Source: Schizochytrium sp. TIO01 (taxonomy: Eukaryota; Sar; Bigyra; Thraustochytrida; Thraustochytriidae). From it: DNA of 64,000 bases. Each line of letters starts with the position of its first letter. Position 1 is the first letter of the stretch. Both the position numbers and the translations under genes were made by a program. Below the pieces are notes generated by a model. The model searched no databases. It was given only the letters and a program-made list of their open reading frames with translations, and was not told the DNA's origin. Positions 10,248 to 21,772 of the stretch are shown here, one piece after another. The stretch spans positions 728,247 to 792,246 of the forward strand of contig SMSO01000037.1 in NCBI GenBank assembly GCA_004764695.1, given 5' to 3'.

Positions 10248-11441
10248 TCATACGTCAACGCTTGCCCGCTTGCTGGGAAGCACCGTTTCGTCCTTGTTTT
10301 CTAAATCGCGCTTAGAGCCTCCACTCTCAGACATGCGCATCAGAAGACTCGGAGCATCCTGATCAACATTGAAGTCAGAACCTTGCTGAACAGGGAATCC
10401 GTAGCCAGGTTGGCCAGTTTCATGGCTTGGCAAGCTATTGGGAGTGGGTACGAGTTCAGAATCCACAAAGGACCCGCCAGACACAGCGCGAAATTTGTAC
10501 TGCTGCCCCAGATTTTCGCGAATGCTCGAAAAGATGAAAATGAGCTTGGACTTTTGTTTCTGGTTTCGCGCTATTGATGCCTTCTGGAAACACTTCCTTG
10601 ATTCGTCAAAGCCCGGTAGGTCACGGAGAAGTAATTCGCCATTGCTCTGTTTTTCTGAGAGAAGGAACTGTTGTACAATAGTCTTGGCTTCAGTGTCCAT
10701 CACGTTCACCAGCACATTTGACATCGGAGCATCTTTCTTTGATTCTAGTATGAGCATATAGCACCCCTTGAACTCTGTAGGAGGTTTAATTTGTGCTTGG
10801 TTGCGATGATCTTCTGGGGCATTGACCATGGATTTCTTCGTGCCTTCCAGCTTAATGGTACCTTGAGCGTCTGTGTGTGAAGACCTTAAAGACGTTTCTC
10901 CACCTTCGGCATCAGTCGCCGAGTTCGAGTCACCATGGTCTTTGGTGACCTTCTCAGGTGTTACCTCAGCATTGTTGCCTGTTGCTTCTCTGTCCTCCTC
11001 CGAAGTCGGCACACTGCTTGACCATGCTCCATCCAAATGATGCACATTAGCATCATCACCGCTCATTGGTCCCTTTTCCGGAGAAATACTCCTACACGCC
11101 CACGGCTTTAACGCACAACGATAAGAATTCTTCGTAGAGCTTTTCGACCTGCTCACCCGATGACGATGACGATGACGATACACCGCCTGCCTCTCCAGTC
11201 CAGGGCTGTCACTGCCGAAGAACTTCTGCTTGCAGTTGCCGTTACCCTTGTCCCCAGACTCACAGTTCTTCAGTCCTTGTTCTGTTTCATGTTCTTGTTT
11301 TGTTTCATGTTCTTGTTCTGTTCCATGATCTTGTTCTGTTCCATGTTCCTGCTCTTGCACTGTTTCACGATTTTCGCGCTCTTGACTGTGGAGGGCCTTC
11401 TGCAAGGCAGCAGCTACATGGGATTCCTCCTGACCAGCCAT
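10248..11441 (-). CDS. Hypothetical protein with N-terminal Glu/Gln/His repeat
   Basis: Intronless frame of 397 aa from the ATG at 11441. I do not recognise the family. Residues about 28-55 are an imperfect hexapeptide repeat of the type EQEHGT/EQEHET, encoded by 18-bp DNA repeats. Then comes a basic stretch with RHRHRHR followed by Ser/Lys, which could be a nuclear-localisation-type patch, and a long polar disordered region. A compact segment at about 222-330, from KGCYMLILE through ELLLRDLPGF to QYKFRAVSGGSF, has alternating hydrophobic residues and looks like a beta-rich domain. The tail is polar. Codon use and frame length support a real gene; no function can be given. Its folded segment shows a faint likeness to pieces of the broken plus-strand relic at 12.1-12.7 kb (FRAV and a Lys/Ser/Asn-rich strand), too weak to call homology. 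Confidence 0.7.
   Translation of the reverse strand: MAGQEESHVAAALQKALHSQERENRETVQEQEHGTEQDHGTEQEHETKQEHETEQGLKNCESGDKGNGNCKQKFFGSDSPGLERQAVYRHRHRHRVSRSKSSTKNSYRCALKPWACRSISPEKGPMSGDDANVHHLDGAWSSSVPTSEEDREATGNNAEVTPEKVTKDHGDSNSATDAEGGETSLRSSHTDAQGTIKLEGTKKSMVNAPEDHRNQAQIKPPTEFKGCYMLILESKKDAPMSNVLVNVMDTEAKTIVQQFLLSEKQSNGELLLRDLPGFDESRKCFQKASIARNQKQKSKLIFIFSSIRENLGQQYKFRAVSGGSFVDSELVPTPNSLPSHETGQPGYGFPVQQGSDFNVDQDAPSLLMRMSESGGSKRDLENKDETVLPSKRASVDV
11268..11360. repeat. 18-bp coding repeat (EQEHxT)
   Basis: Imperfect 18-bp direct repeats with the pattern TTCTGTTYCATGWTCTTG on the plus strand. On the coding (minus) strand they give the acidic/Gln/His hexapeptide repeat near the N terminus of the gene at 10248-11441. 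Copy number is likely to vary by slippage. Confidence 0.85.
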
Positions 11442-11675
11442 GCTCAAAGACGTCTGACTGCAATTGGTGTTGACAGACCAAGCCGCGCAAGATGACCAAG
11501 ACTGGGAGTTCCCTTCCTTACTCCGCCACGGCTCCAGCTGCCAAGAGTACTCTAGTCCGAAGCAGAGGAGGCAATTAAGGCGAAGATTAACCTGATGAAA
11601 TCAGGTGTTCTGGATTTGCCTCCAATTCTTCAATTCAATTCCAGTCGAAGATTTTTCAGATAAACAAAGAAGGAG

Positions 11676-11768
11676 ATAATATATATATATGTATATGTAT
11701 ATATACATATATTTATTTATTTATTTATTTATTTACTTATTCATTTATTTATTTATTATTAGTATATT
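11676..11768. repeat. (TA)n and (TTTA)n microsatellite
   Basis: A TA/TATG dinucleotide stretch runs into about a dozen TTTA tetranucleotides. It lies between genes and has no coding meaning. Confidence 0.9.
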
Positions 11769-11968
11769 TTTTAATATTGAAGTTTTATTTTTATTAAGTA
11801 TGATCAGTTTCACACTAATATGTGTTCGAATGTTCTCCAAGGCCTCAATATTAATAAAATACTCGAGGAGAAGCCGGGATAAGCACTAAGGAGCTTCAGG
11901 CCTGCATCTGCGGCTTCTAAACTCAGCATGAAGAACTTTCTGAACTTTTTTTGGGCTAAGCTTTACGT

Positions 11969-13717
11969 TTGATGTTCTCCGACCAAGCCCTAATATTTGT
12001 TCGCCAGAGGGAAGGGATACAAGTCTTATCTAACACTTATAATAGAAGTGATAGGGGTACACACCATTTATTATTATTAAATTATTTCCTTTTTTTTTCT
12101 CCTATTAACTTTATAATGGAGCAAAACCTAAAAGATGTTACCATTACTTCTCCGGAGAACATTGTTTCGCAGTTTCTACGGGTCAGGTCTTTCATAATTT
12201 TTTCTCCAAATATTGTGGAAGATCGTCTGGCACGGCCACCATGTGCCCTTAAACTGCGTTGGTTATCCGGAGCATTTTTCAGGGTTCTCCCCGTAAAGGT
12301 CTCCCTCATTGCGACCTTTCACGTTGATAGTGGTAAGACATCGACAGGTACATATGACAGTGGAGCTACCAAGGTCGAGCTGTATGGTCCAGCTAGAGGG
12401 TGTTGCGGTAGTAGATTGACATGATCTAGCATGAAGATTTAGAGTCTTGGGTGGAGTTGCAAAGCCTGCTCAATCATGGAGACTTCGTGAAAGTCAAGAG
12501 TTCTCTCAAAGGTCGCAGCAGTAAAAATCAAAACTTGCATTTCGTTTCAAAGAAAGAAACTCCATTTGGGGACGATTGGAGCTCAAGCAGATACAGAAAG
12601 AAATTTAACTTCTTTAAATTTCGCACCACTCGTAGCTACGAAACCTCGAAGTATGAGTATCGTGCTGTTATAAGGCATCGACGCTAAGCGACCGCTTGTT
12701 CCTTACTTGAATGTGCGTCTCCATGTTCCTTTGCCCCAAATTGTCGAAAAGGAGATTAAAATTAAGGGAGACAAAAAAGGTCTCTTCATACTCGCCAAAG
12801 CTCGCCATGGTGTATAAAATAGGACAGCAGGCAGCGTGCTCAGGCAACCTAGCGAGCTCTGGACTTTCTAGGGTTCACGTTTGCTTAAGCGGCGAATCGT
12901 CACGTTTTCCTTGAAACCTGCACAGAACCCGATCACCTTTGGCAAGAGATGCATTTCTTGCTGTATCATCAGCTTACGATGAGTCTGGTTCTCGACTTTG
13001 AATGCTTAACGTTAAGCTTCGCACTGTATTGAAAAGCTGAGCCCGCTCCAATGATGATAAGATATCGTCAATAACAAGAACTGATCCTCAAATGCGCGAA
13101 TGATAATAAATGGGCGCTGGTGTTTTGTCTCAATGTAGTCCAACGGGGCCTTAAAATACAAGATGTGTTATGGTTGGCGACCTGCCAACCTTGGATTTTG
13201 CATTTCATAGAGAAGGACAGCCTCAAGATATTTGTGAATCTTTAACGAATTATATGCAGTATGTGCGGACATTACAAGCAATCAGACTATAATCTTTGCC
13301 TTCGGCGGTTCGTTTTTGTTGAGGCTAGTCATGGTTCATCCGATTTCGTACATGTAACTTTTCTCAAAACTTGGTGGCATTCTTCGATCCCTCGCGACAG
13401 AGCCGAAGTGTTTTCATACGTTGCTTCGAAAGAAGGCCTCAAGCCCAGTTCCAGATGCTTCAGATGGTAGAGAAATAATATTTGTTTTGTATTTAAGCGA
13501 TGAAATTGTGCACAACCCAAGTGCCAGTTTTTGCAATTACATAGTAAGAAATGCGAGAGAAGATGTGAAAACAACTTCCCGCACATTGGTGTCTTGGTCT
13601 TGGTCTCAACCAACAAGTGAATACATTTTATACAATTGCCTCGCGGGCTGGTTTTGGTGTATGTACAAGAATGGCCATGTCTGTGGGACTTTATCCCACG
13701 TATTTATCTATCCATAA
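11969..13717 (+). pseudogene. Frame-broken coding relic of unknown family
   Basis: Successive plus-strand segments read like protein but in changing frames. They are: 12115-12421, with RPPCALKLRW and VKVSLIATFHVDSGK; 12451-12684, with VKVKSSLKGRSSKNQNLHF and SKYEYRAVIRH; about 12688-12812, with PYLNVRLHVPLPQIVEKEIK then IKGDKKGLFILAKARHG; about 13108-13240, with QPWILHFIEKDSLKIFVNL; 13261-13467, with LCLRRFVFVEASHGSSDFVH; and 13421-13714. The order is consistent on one strand and there is no long opposite-strand gene. Either this is a decayed gene or it is a gene with many short introns; no clean GT-AG set was worked out. The segment NVRLHVPLPQIVEKEIK has the look of a CS/Hsp20-type beta sandwich, but that is a guess. 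Confidence 0.35.
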
Positions 13718-13859
13718 CCATCACTTTGAGGGCATAATCCTGAGGGAGCTACACAACCATTCTAAAACGGATCTTAATGCTTCACCGGAATAAACGACTT
13801 CTTGCCGCAATGCAAATAACTGAAGAGGATCCCGTTGATAACTTAGAAAGCGAATGCTG

Positions 13860-14264
13860 TTAAACAATGAGGTCACCTTCGTAATCCATAAGGCTTTCCA
13901 AGGTGACAGGCTGGAGGTTGAAAGCTGGGTCTGGGAGTGTTTCGGTATTTTCGCCTGTAGTGGCAACAATCGAAAACCCAGAGAACTCTTGTTGCAGGTT
14001 GACAGCAACAGCAGTATCAATTTGAATGATGCGGATTGTGAGACCATCTTGTTCGCCGTCTTGATCAGCACTTTCCTCGGCCTGTGATATCTCATGGGAC
14101 GAGTGAAATGTTTGCAAGGCATCTAGGTGTGTACTTGGCCCTAGATAGTTATGGCAAGGGCATTTCTGAGGAATGCACTCCTGCAACTCGCTTGTCTTGT
14201 CGGGCTCCTCAGTGGTTAAGAACTGCTGCTGCACCTCAAGTTTCAGGTTTGTTTCGCCGCCCAT
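13860..14264 (-). CDS. Doubtful small acidic ORF
   Basis: 134-codon frame starting at the ATG at 14264. It is rich in Glu, Gln, Asp and Thr, has no recognisable domain or membrane segment, and has a CPC motif near residue 36. It is divergent from the ORF at 14464 with 199 bp between, so the two could share a promoter region. Another minus-strand frame (14325-14609) is open just upstream, so this might be the last exon of a spliced gene. Existence as a gene is uncertain. Confidence 0.35.
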   Translation of the reverse strand: MGGETNLKLEVQQQFLTTEEPDKTSELQECIPQKCPCHNYLGPSTHLDALQTFHSSHEISQAEESADQDGEQDGLTIRIIQIDTAVAVNLQQEFSGFSIVATTGENTETLPDPAFNLQPVTLESLMDYEGDLIV

Positions 14265-14463
14265 TGATTAAAAGTTCTACGATTAGGTACGTCGGTAGAC
14301 GAAGGTATTACAAAACGCGCGCAATTACAATATGGTAGGTGGCACAAGAGCCCATGTAAGGTAGCTCGGCGAACTCAAGTATTCGGGTTTTGCTTTATAT
14401 AATTCTAAAACAAATTCTGTTATCTTTCCTTTTTTTCTTTTTTTTTCCCCAAAAGGGAAACAA

Positions 14464-15036
14464 ATGTCTCTTGCCTTGTTGGAGACAACTCCAATTCGAA
14501 GTGGCTCCTTCTCGGCTTGCCAAGATCGCTTCACTTCAACGAACGTCGATCTTGAATCTTCCTCGGCTAGCCTGGCTGCAAGCAATTGGCTCAGCTTCCA
14601 AGTCCGCAACTTTCAATTAACTCCTCGCAAAGAAAGCATCGCCGGTTTACAGACACCGCCAGCCCATTTCCATTGCCAACCAAGCCTGCCTGAGCTTGAG
14701 CTTGAGCTTTGCAGGCTGAATGAAAATTTAGAACTAACTTCTCATGGCATCAAAATGGTAGCGCTAATCAAGTCAAAGGTCACAAAACTGGAAGTTGCTG
14801 TTCAGGATGATTGTTCTCCGACCTGCAATGAATGTTGTCAACTTTGTCTATTGGAGCCTAGCCTTCAGCTGGGATGGGCTCTGCTGCACAGTATAGAGAC
14901 AATCTGTTCGGACTCTATGTCGGATCACGGGACAGGAAGGTCCCTTGAGAAGCTGAAGTGCGATTTTATGAAGATTGGCTCTGGTTTCGCGCGCTTCGAA
15001 AGAGGTAGAGAAGATGGCAACCCAAAGGCCCGGTAG
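14464..15036 (+). CDS. Hypothetical 190-aa protein
   Basis: Open frame of 190 codons from an ATG. The N-terminal third is Ser/Thr-rich. The middle holds a Leu/Glu-rich helix (LPELELELCRLNENLEL) and continues into KMVALIKSKVTKLEVAVQ, which could be a short coiled coil. A Cys-rich stretch with CNECCQLC follows. There is no transmembrane segment or known domain. The opposite strand is also open here for 94-120 codons, which lowers confidence. Confidence 0.4.
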   Translation: MSLALLETTPIRSGSFSACQDRFTSTNVDLESSSASLAASNWLSFQVRNFQLTPRKESIAGLQTPPAHFHCQPSLPELELELCRLNENLELTSHGIKMVALIKSKVTKLEVAVQDDCSPTCNECCQLCLLEPSLQLGWALLHSIETICSDSMSDHGTGRSLEKLKCDFMKIGSGFARFERGREDGNPKAR

Positions 15037-17027
15037 TACTTTGTTATGCGTTGCTAAAGAGGTACTATTGCAAGTTGTCTTGGAGAACAAAACGAGAAAA
15101 TTGGTAAATCGATTTCGGCGTAAAAGTCTAAAGCAATTTAATGTTACGTCTGTTTTTCTTTTCTTTTCGTAAATGTTTTCTTTCATTTCATCGAAATAAA
15201 TTATAATCAAAATTATAAAAAAGGAGCCAACTTGAAGTTCGCAAACATAGATACAAAAGTTTCAAGAATGTAAATGCGTGTCAACTATAGATAGCCCAAA
15301 ACATTGCTTATTCATTGCACTGTAGCGCTTTCTTGAACCGAATATGCGGCCGCCAAAGCGCAGACAAGTGCAAGCAATCAATCTCCCTGGTCAGAAAGTA
15401 CAAGCCCTTCCAGTCCCTGGGAAACCCAAACCCAAACACCCTCCATCCGCTGAGACCAGGGAGGGCCTGGGGTTTCTAAAGCTAGGTGGCTCGACTTCAG
15501 AGCTCCGCCTGATTTGCTCGACGTCGCGTCTCAACTCCTGCGATTTGGGTCTAGCTAGGCTCACCGGAATGGCTTATTTATTTCGCACGCGCCGATTCAC
15601 TGTAAGCCCAAGTTGAACTTAAAGATTCTGCGCACGTGCAGAATGGGCGCAGCCTGCTTGGAGTTGCTGGAATTGCTCGATTGCTCTGCCATGCTGCCCC
15701 GTTTCGACGAGGGGGATCTTTGATCGCTGCAGTGAGCGGTCCATGGAAGCGCGAGCAACAATCCGGGATGACTGACCGCCGCGATCGATCGCCTGAACTT
15801 TGACGGGACGATTCCTACTGATATGAGCCGGCGCAATACCGTTTCCACGCAAGGCTTGACTCGACTCGACTCGACTCAACTCGTCTTTGAGTTATGGCCA
15901 GACATTCGCACGTGCCGCAAACGAATGCCAAACTTTCGCAGCAATTTCAAGCTCACTTTGGGCGCGGCGACGGCAAGCAATTCCTTGAACGCAAGCTCGA
16001 GCTGGTTGGGGTCTCAAGCGCCATTCTCTGCGAGTTTGCATGGAGGGTATTTATTTTCGAGAAGTGCTCCAGTTACCCGGCAAAGCGAAGGAACGGAAAG
16101 CAAGACACATGTTAGGAAGGGAAAACGTCGCACACTTATTGCAGTACGCATTTGAGTTGCTTGCAGTCGCCAAGGCAGTCGGAGTCCGTCCTACTCGTCG
16201 AGCATCATGCATTCCCGAGGGCTGCAATTCAGGCTGCCTCAACTTAAGACTGACTGAGTCCTACTCTGAAGCACGAAGGGATGCAGATGTATCCCAGACT
16301 GCCTTGCCTCGATAGTATACTTACTGACTCCCTGGAAAACCCGGAAAGCTCTTCACAGGTCTTGTCTGAAGGCTGTGAGAGAAGTGAAAACCTGGAAAAT
16401 GTCAAGCGTTAGCGTTGCAGAGTTATTCAAGATGGCGAATCTACCCGCAAATTGCGCTTAACGCTATCCAACGTCTCGATTTCGCCTAAAATCATTTGTT
16501 CGGTGGCATGATTTGGCGAAAACGACGACTTTGCTACTACGAGGAACCTGCTCACTACTTTTGTCCTTCTTTTGTTAAAACAAGATGTCGAAAGGGAAGA
16601 CTTCCTAAGATAGCACTCTCTGATTGTAATCATAACTGAATAGACAACGCCTACATGGAGCTTGAAGAGCCCAGCAGCCACCCTGACCAGAATGGCTAAT
16701 TCTATCAGGTCAGGCCTTCTTTGGCGTGGCTTGAACCTTGAGATCAGCAGCAAAGCAATCGCGGACCGGCCCCACCCTTCTCTGTTCCTTCTTGCTTGCT
16801 GCTCCCGGGCCTTTATAATTCATTCAAAAAAACGAAAAAAACGAAAAGAAAAAAAAAGCGCCGTAAATGCAAGTGCTGCTTGAGCACTGTAAATTGCACG
16901 CGCCAGAGAAAGTTGAAGGCTAAGCAAAGAGAAAGCTCAATGATAAAACATGTCACATGACCTCTGATTTCAGTCGATTGATCAGCCGTTTACACGCTGC
17001 TCTGGGGCAAAGCTCAGAGTCGAGGAA
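15037..17027. other. Gene-poor spacer with unassigned open frames
   Basis: No gene can be supported. Between 15344 and 16315 the DNA is richer in G+C and open in several frames, among them plus-strand frames at 15894-16112 and 16040-16312 that would join by a frame change. This could be another relic, but no family is recognisable. From 16380 to 17027 nothing is seen. Confidence 0.4.
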
Positions 17028-17392
17028 CTCTGTTTTTCAAAGTTTGGAACGTTTGCGATCAAGATCCAAAGGACTTCAGCTTGCTTCGAATCTGTCAAGA
17101 CCGCCGACAAACTAACTTGAAGTTTTAACGCTTTGGTCATTTGCATGACACGACACGCGGGGAAATGAAATGCAGCTAGACCTTGATCTGGAGACTAAAC
17201 GTTCGCTCTCTGTTTCTCAAAGCTGGGGGCGATTACGATGAAGACCCAAAGGACTTCAGCTTGCTTCGAATCTGTCAAGACCGCCGACAAACTAACTTGA
17301 AGATTTAACGCTTTGGTCAATTGCAAAACACGACACGCGGAAAATGAGCCGCATCTAGACCTGGATCTGGAGACTAAACGTTTGCGCTGCTT
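17028..17392. repeat. 180-bp tandem direct duplication
   Basis: Two adjacent copies, about 17028-17207 and 17208-17386. The core beginning CCAAAGGACTTCAGCTTGCT is at 17066 and again at 17246, exactly 180 bp apart, and stays nearly identical for about 57 bases; the following part, including ACACGACACGCGG and GGAGACTAAACG, is also shared with scattered substitutions and about one base of length change. No long frame crosses it. Function unknown. Confidence 0.92.
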
Positions 17393-20060
17393 TTCGCATC
17401 GCAGGCCCGCTCTAGCTAGACCATCATGGGCATCAGCATCACCCTCCGAGCCATGACGAACTTCTTTGTTAATTTCATCATGGTATTTTTAAAAGCTGTC
17501 TAGGTCTCCTCGTCTGTGTTAGTGCTTGCATACTTAGCCAGTTTATAAGATTAAATAAAGTCTTTTCTTCTTCTTCTTTGCTTTACGAAATTGGCATAAC
17601 TTTGGAGATACTAGAACTAGGTACTATAGTAGTAGCAGTAGTAGGTACTACCTGCCCAGTAGAACCATCTTTCGGGTGTTTAGGTGATCGTAATAGATTG
17701 GACAGAACTCTGTGACCCTATGGAGGGAAACACCTACATAAAGGGTGATTCTTGAGTTAAGAGTTGACGTAATCGTAGTACTACGTACGTCCTGTGGACC
17801 TGTGCACTCAACATATAGTAATGCTAGAAAGTTGTTCAGGTTACAACGGCACAGTAGTCCCCCCCCACCTACATACAGTTATTTATTTCTCTTTCTTTAT
17901 TAAAAAATGAAATAAACAAATAAAATCGCAAGAATAATATTAATGTTATTAGGTGATGCTCTAGTCAGTTGCGTGTTCTAAGTCAAGACTGATACGAAGA
18001 GCGGTGTTGAAACTATCTGTGACTGAGCATCGCTGACTGAGTAGAGCTAATGGGGGGAACACCGAACGGCCTTGCTCAATATGTTCTGGAGTTTCGTACT
18101 ACCTTAGTATGCAGTACGAGATGTTTGAAGATAGTAAGTCAGAAGTGTTTTCATGAAATTTGCGATCTGACCCCCTTTGACGAAATTGCGGGGCTTAGCA
18201 CATACTGCTTGAAGCAAGTTATTTTATTTGCTTATCATGCGCGTATCCCTGAATTTCAACTCGATAGCATGAGTAGCATGAGCAGGTGAAGTACGCCTGG
18301 GCATAGATTAAGATTAGGGTTTAATTTTTAAAGATGAGGAAACAATCAGTCCCTAGAATGAGGTCGAATTTATTGCTTCAAAGACAAATAACCTCAAGTT
18401 GTGGAAGAGCTTGAAGCTCGAACTTCCCAGTCTCATTGTATAGTGTTGGTGCATGAATGTTTCTGGGAATAACTTCCTTCTCCTGACCACACCTCTCCAA
18501 AATCGGGAAGAAGGCCGATATTGTTCCTGACCAAATAAAGCTCTGAAGAGATATTGCAACTAAGTCAACCCAGCCATTAATGCTCGAGCGCCCATATTTA
18601 TTTTGCGCCCACGTAAAGCGTAGCAGGGCTTAGTCTTCTGCCTTTGTACGAGCGCACTTGGAATAACTTTTTATAGATTTATAAATGCTCGGTTGCTGCT
18701 CTTAATGCACGTCGTGGTATCCGTTAACAAGTTCTTCACGAAGGTATCTAGATTTCCTTACAAACTTGTGTGAAGAGCCCGAGCAACTCTTGATCTTTCT
18801 TCTAGAGCGCGCCGTGTACTGTTAATAAGGTCCAGCTAGACGATTCGATACTCTATAAATCGGATCATGCCAACACCAGCATTCGCTCGCACATAAATAA
18901 CGATGAAGGTTATGTTGTTACAGTTGTACTTCCCGGCACTGCTCCTGCAGGACCTATTGCAAACTTTCTTGCTCCGTATGGAATTTTGAAAGTCTGGATT
19001 CTCCTATGTGCAAACAGGGGGCTCGGACGCTAAACCAGCTTCCCAGGCTAGGGACAATTGTTCAGGTCGGCCCTGGCACAGCATCGCATGCTACTCTACG
19101 AAGAAGCAAAACATTAAACGGATATATTTTAAAACACACAAGAGATTGAACGAAACCGTGTACCCCTGAAAGGGCGGCTATACAAGGGTGCATGACATGC
19201 TGTGATTCGCTCGTACGTTGCTCTTCGATATCATCGCTTCTTTTCATGGGAGCAGCAACACCTCATCCATTTTCACAGCATGCAGAGCCCCTGCAACCGT
19301 TTTTACGTCTCTGTTTTCCATCTAATTCAAGAGAAATCAAGTTTTTAAATTCCTCTTTTATTACGGGAAGCTCATTCGTACTTCCCCCCTTGATGCTCAA
19401 GTTTCTGTAGGCACATTGATGCCTGGATTGCAGTGTGGATGAAGGATTGATGTTAGATTCATTGCCCATTGACCAAATATGGTGAAAAAACAGGAAACAG
19501 GAAAAAGAATGAGATATGCATTCAGATTGCGTTGCCAATAGAAAACAGCAGCTCAATGTGTGAAAATTCAAGTTTAAAAAAATAAACCCAACAGCAGAGA
19601 TAAGAGAGTTCGTTGTTTCTTACCCAAAGCTAGAAACTTTCGATAGGCTTGCGTTCGTATTTCTAGCTAGAGCGGTATTGTCTCTTTTTTGCTTTTTTAA
19701 TTTTTTTATTTTCTGGGGCTGCTTCAATCAACCAACTGTTTTCCTTACAGAAATTGCGCAAAATGCTAACTGTCAAGTACGCGAGGAGAACTTTCTGTAG
19801 ATTTGATACTAGTTATAGTAGTAGGTCACCACCCAACAGAATTCAGAAAACCAAAACACAGAATTGCAATGTTTCATGCAAAACCAGAATGCAAGCATAT
19901 CAACAAAAATAGTTGTAGTCTTTGCAGCTTTGCATTTCTCTAAAGGAAAAGAGAGACGATATACGAATACCAAAGCACAGCAAAAAGTTATGGCGTATGA
20001 AGATTAGGTATTGTATTTAGAAAGAAAAGAAAAGAAGACAAAAGCACTTGAATTTGTCAA
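17393..20060. other. Gene-poor spacer upstream of the EGF-TM cluster
   Basis: No gene is supported. Short frames (18050-18289 plus, 18353-18559 minus, 19263-19571 minus) have no motifs. The copy of AGTAGGTACTACCTG at 17640-17654 lies here. The last few hundred bases should hold the promoter of the gene starting at 20061. Confidence 0.45.
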
Positions 20061-21242
20061 ATGAGCAACGTGAGTAGTACTCTACTCTGCATCAACAGCT
20101 GTGGTCGCCATGGTACTTGCATCGATGATGCTTGCGTCTGCGATAGGTTTTGGACAGGAAAAGCAGATATGTTGTCATACGATGGGTATGACTGTACAAA
20201 CCTCGTGATTCTCGAGTCTTTCATATGGAGTATTGCGTTAGCTTCAATATTAAAACTTGTCTGGACTCATATACGAGCTTTTCGGGTTCAGCTTGCAGCA
20301 TATCGACGTGCAAAATCCAAGGTTGCAAGGAGGGGCCAAACACTTTACATGTGGCAGTTTACCCCGCTACGTCTGCTTGTTGCAGGCTTTTGCGCTATTC
20401 CAATCATGCTCACAGTGATCATTCCAAAAGCATTTTTATTAGAAGATCGTGAGCTAGGTCGCACGTGGAAGACAAGCGCAGCGTTCATAATTACAGTTCC
20501 ATTTGGTTTTATTGGAAATTTCATTGCGGAGATGTATTCGTTTGATACGCTTGCAAAAGGTTTACACAGCTCTCATCCGGAGCAAGCAGTTAAACTCCGT
20601 CGTCAGATTCTTTTTCAAAGTTCATTTGCAATAGGATCTTATGCATGCATAACAGCTGTCGCAGTAATATACGGCTGTACCCATACAATAACACACCCAA
20701 ACAAATCAGTCATGCGTTATATGCTTATTTTGCGAAATGGTGGCCTTATCTTGTATATGCAAGCAACGGGACTGATTGCCAGAGCCGCATCTAAGAATGC
20801 CAGAGCTCTGCTTCAAGGCTTATCAAATAGCGTACAAAGTGCCGAAACAATTAGAGCTCAAAATTTTTTGCGTCATTTTGAAGCTTTGAGTGCTGAGAAG
20901 ATAAAACTAGCAAAAGTTACGCTTGTACTTTACATTGTATTTTCGTTGCCGTGGCTCTGGCCATATCAAACATATCCTATTGCTCTGGTTTTTATTAAAA
21001 CCGGAGGCAAAGCTCATTTTGCGAACAGTTTTGCTGCTCCACGCCAGAAAAAGAATGGCAGTGTAAAGTATCAGAATGGTAACTCAGTTGCACCTTCATC
21101 TTCGAATGGTTCCGTCATTTCCATTAAGCAACCAGGAACTGACGCAGCATCTGTTGGGCCATCACACGACCCTGTCAAAACTTCTACTCTTGATCTCGAG
21201 AATCAAGGGAAGACTACCTCCATAGTTGGGGTTGAATCATAG
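20061..21242 (+). CDS. EGF-like multi-pass membrane protein, paralogue 1
   Basis: Intronless, 393 aa, true ATG. Residues 10-45 carry six cysteines with spacing x3-x5-x4-x1-x17, including CGRHGTC and CVCDRFW, as in an EGF-like module. There is no cleavable signal peptide; the first hydrophobic segment (about 48-69) would then act as a reverse signal anchor and put the EGF module outside. Further hydrophobic segments lie at about 104-126, 138-158, 185-207, 220-240 and 283-318, the last probably two helices broken by FSLPWLWPYQT (294-304), so 6-7 in all. A Gly-Asn-x3-Ala-Glu motif (GNFIAEMYSF, 152-161) sits at the third segment. The tail of about 70 residues is Ser/Asn-rich and probably cytosolic. 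It is convergent with paralogue 2. The topology recalls a small seven-helix receptor, but I recognise no GPCR family motif. Function unknown. Confidence 0.9.
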   Translation: MSNVSSTLLCINSCGRHGTCIDDACVCDRFWTGKADMLSYDGYDCTNLVILESFIWSIALASILKLVWTHIRAFRVQLAAYRRAKSKVARRGQTLYMWQFTPLRLLVAGFCAIPIMLTVIIPKAFLLEDRELGRTWKTSAAFIITVPFGFIGNFIAEMYSFDTLAKGLHSSHPEQAVKLRRQILFQSSFAIGSYACITAVAVIYGCTHTITHPNKSVMRYMLILRNGGLILYMQATGLIARAASKNARALLQGLSNSVQSAETIRAQNFLRHFEALSAEKIKLAKVTLVLYIVFSLPWLWPYQTYPIALVFIKTGGKAHFANSFAAPRQKKNGSVKYQNGNSVAPSSSNGSVISIKQPGTDAASVGPSHDPVKTSTLDLENQGKTTSIVGVES

Positions 21243-21772
21243 TAGGAAAGTTAGCAAAGTTAAGACGCACGAGCATCAAATTAGTCTTTTAGGAGAAGCT
21301 TGAAAACTGAATATTATGGTTCGCTGAAGAGATAGCTTTCTCTGGAGGCTTTCTTTAGCTGTGTAGTGCGACTACACTCAAGTGCACCGTGCCTTGGATT
21401 GACACTGTCGCTGAAATAGACGTTAACTATTTTCCTTTCATATAGTAAAAAACAAGCATGTGATGACTAGCGAAATGAAGATAAACTTTTTTTTGTAGTA
21501 TCATTCCCCATAAATGCGCCACTTATCATTTAATTCTTGCTTTTGCTTGTAGTTGATTAGTAAATTTCTTGTACTGTTTATTAGAATTAACTCCCCAAGA
21601 TATGTTTCAGGCTACTATAAAATACAGCCTAGTCAAAGGATTAGTGGGCGTATGTTTAAGATAATACTTGAAGAACCTAAATCTATAATGTGCAAAAGAG
21701 AAGATTTTCACAGAATTTGTCTCTTGCTCCTGTAAATGCTGAAATCTGACAATATACTCGAAAAGAATGTGT
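21243..21772. other. Convergent spacer between EGF-TM paralogues 1 and 2
   Basis: 530 bp between two 3' ends. Only short frames without motifs; it should contain both polyadenylation regions. Confidence 0.6.

Noticed and set aside
15894-16315. Histone H2A-like reading of plus-strand pieces (LLQYAFELLAVAKAVGV)
   Set aside because: Only a loose helix resemblance; the invariant H2A core residues are absent and a frame change is required.
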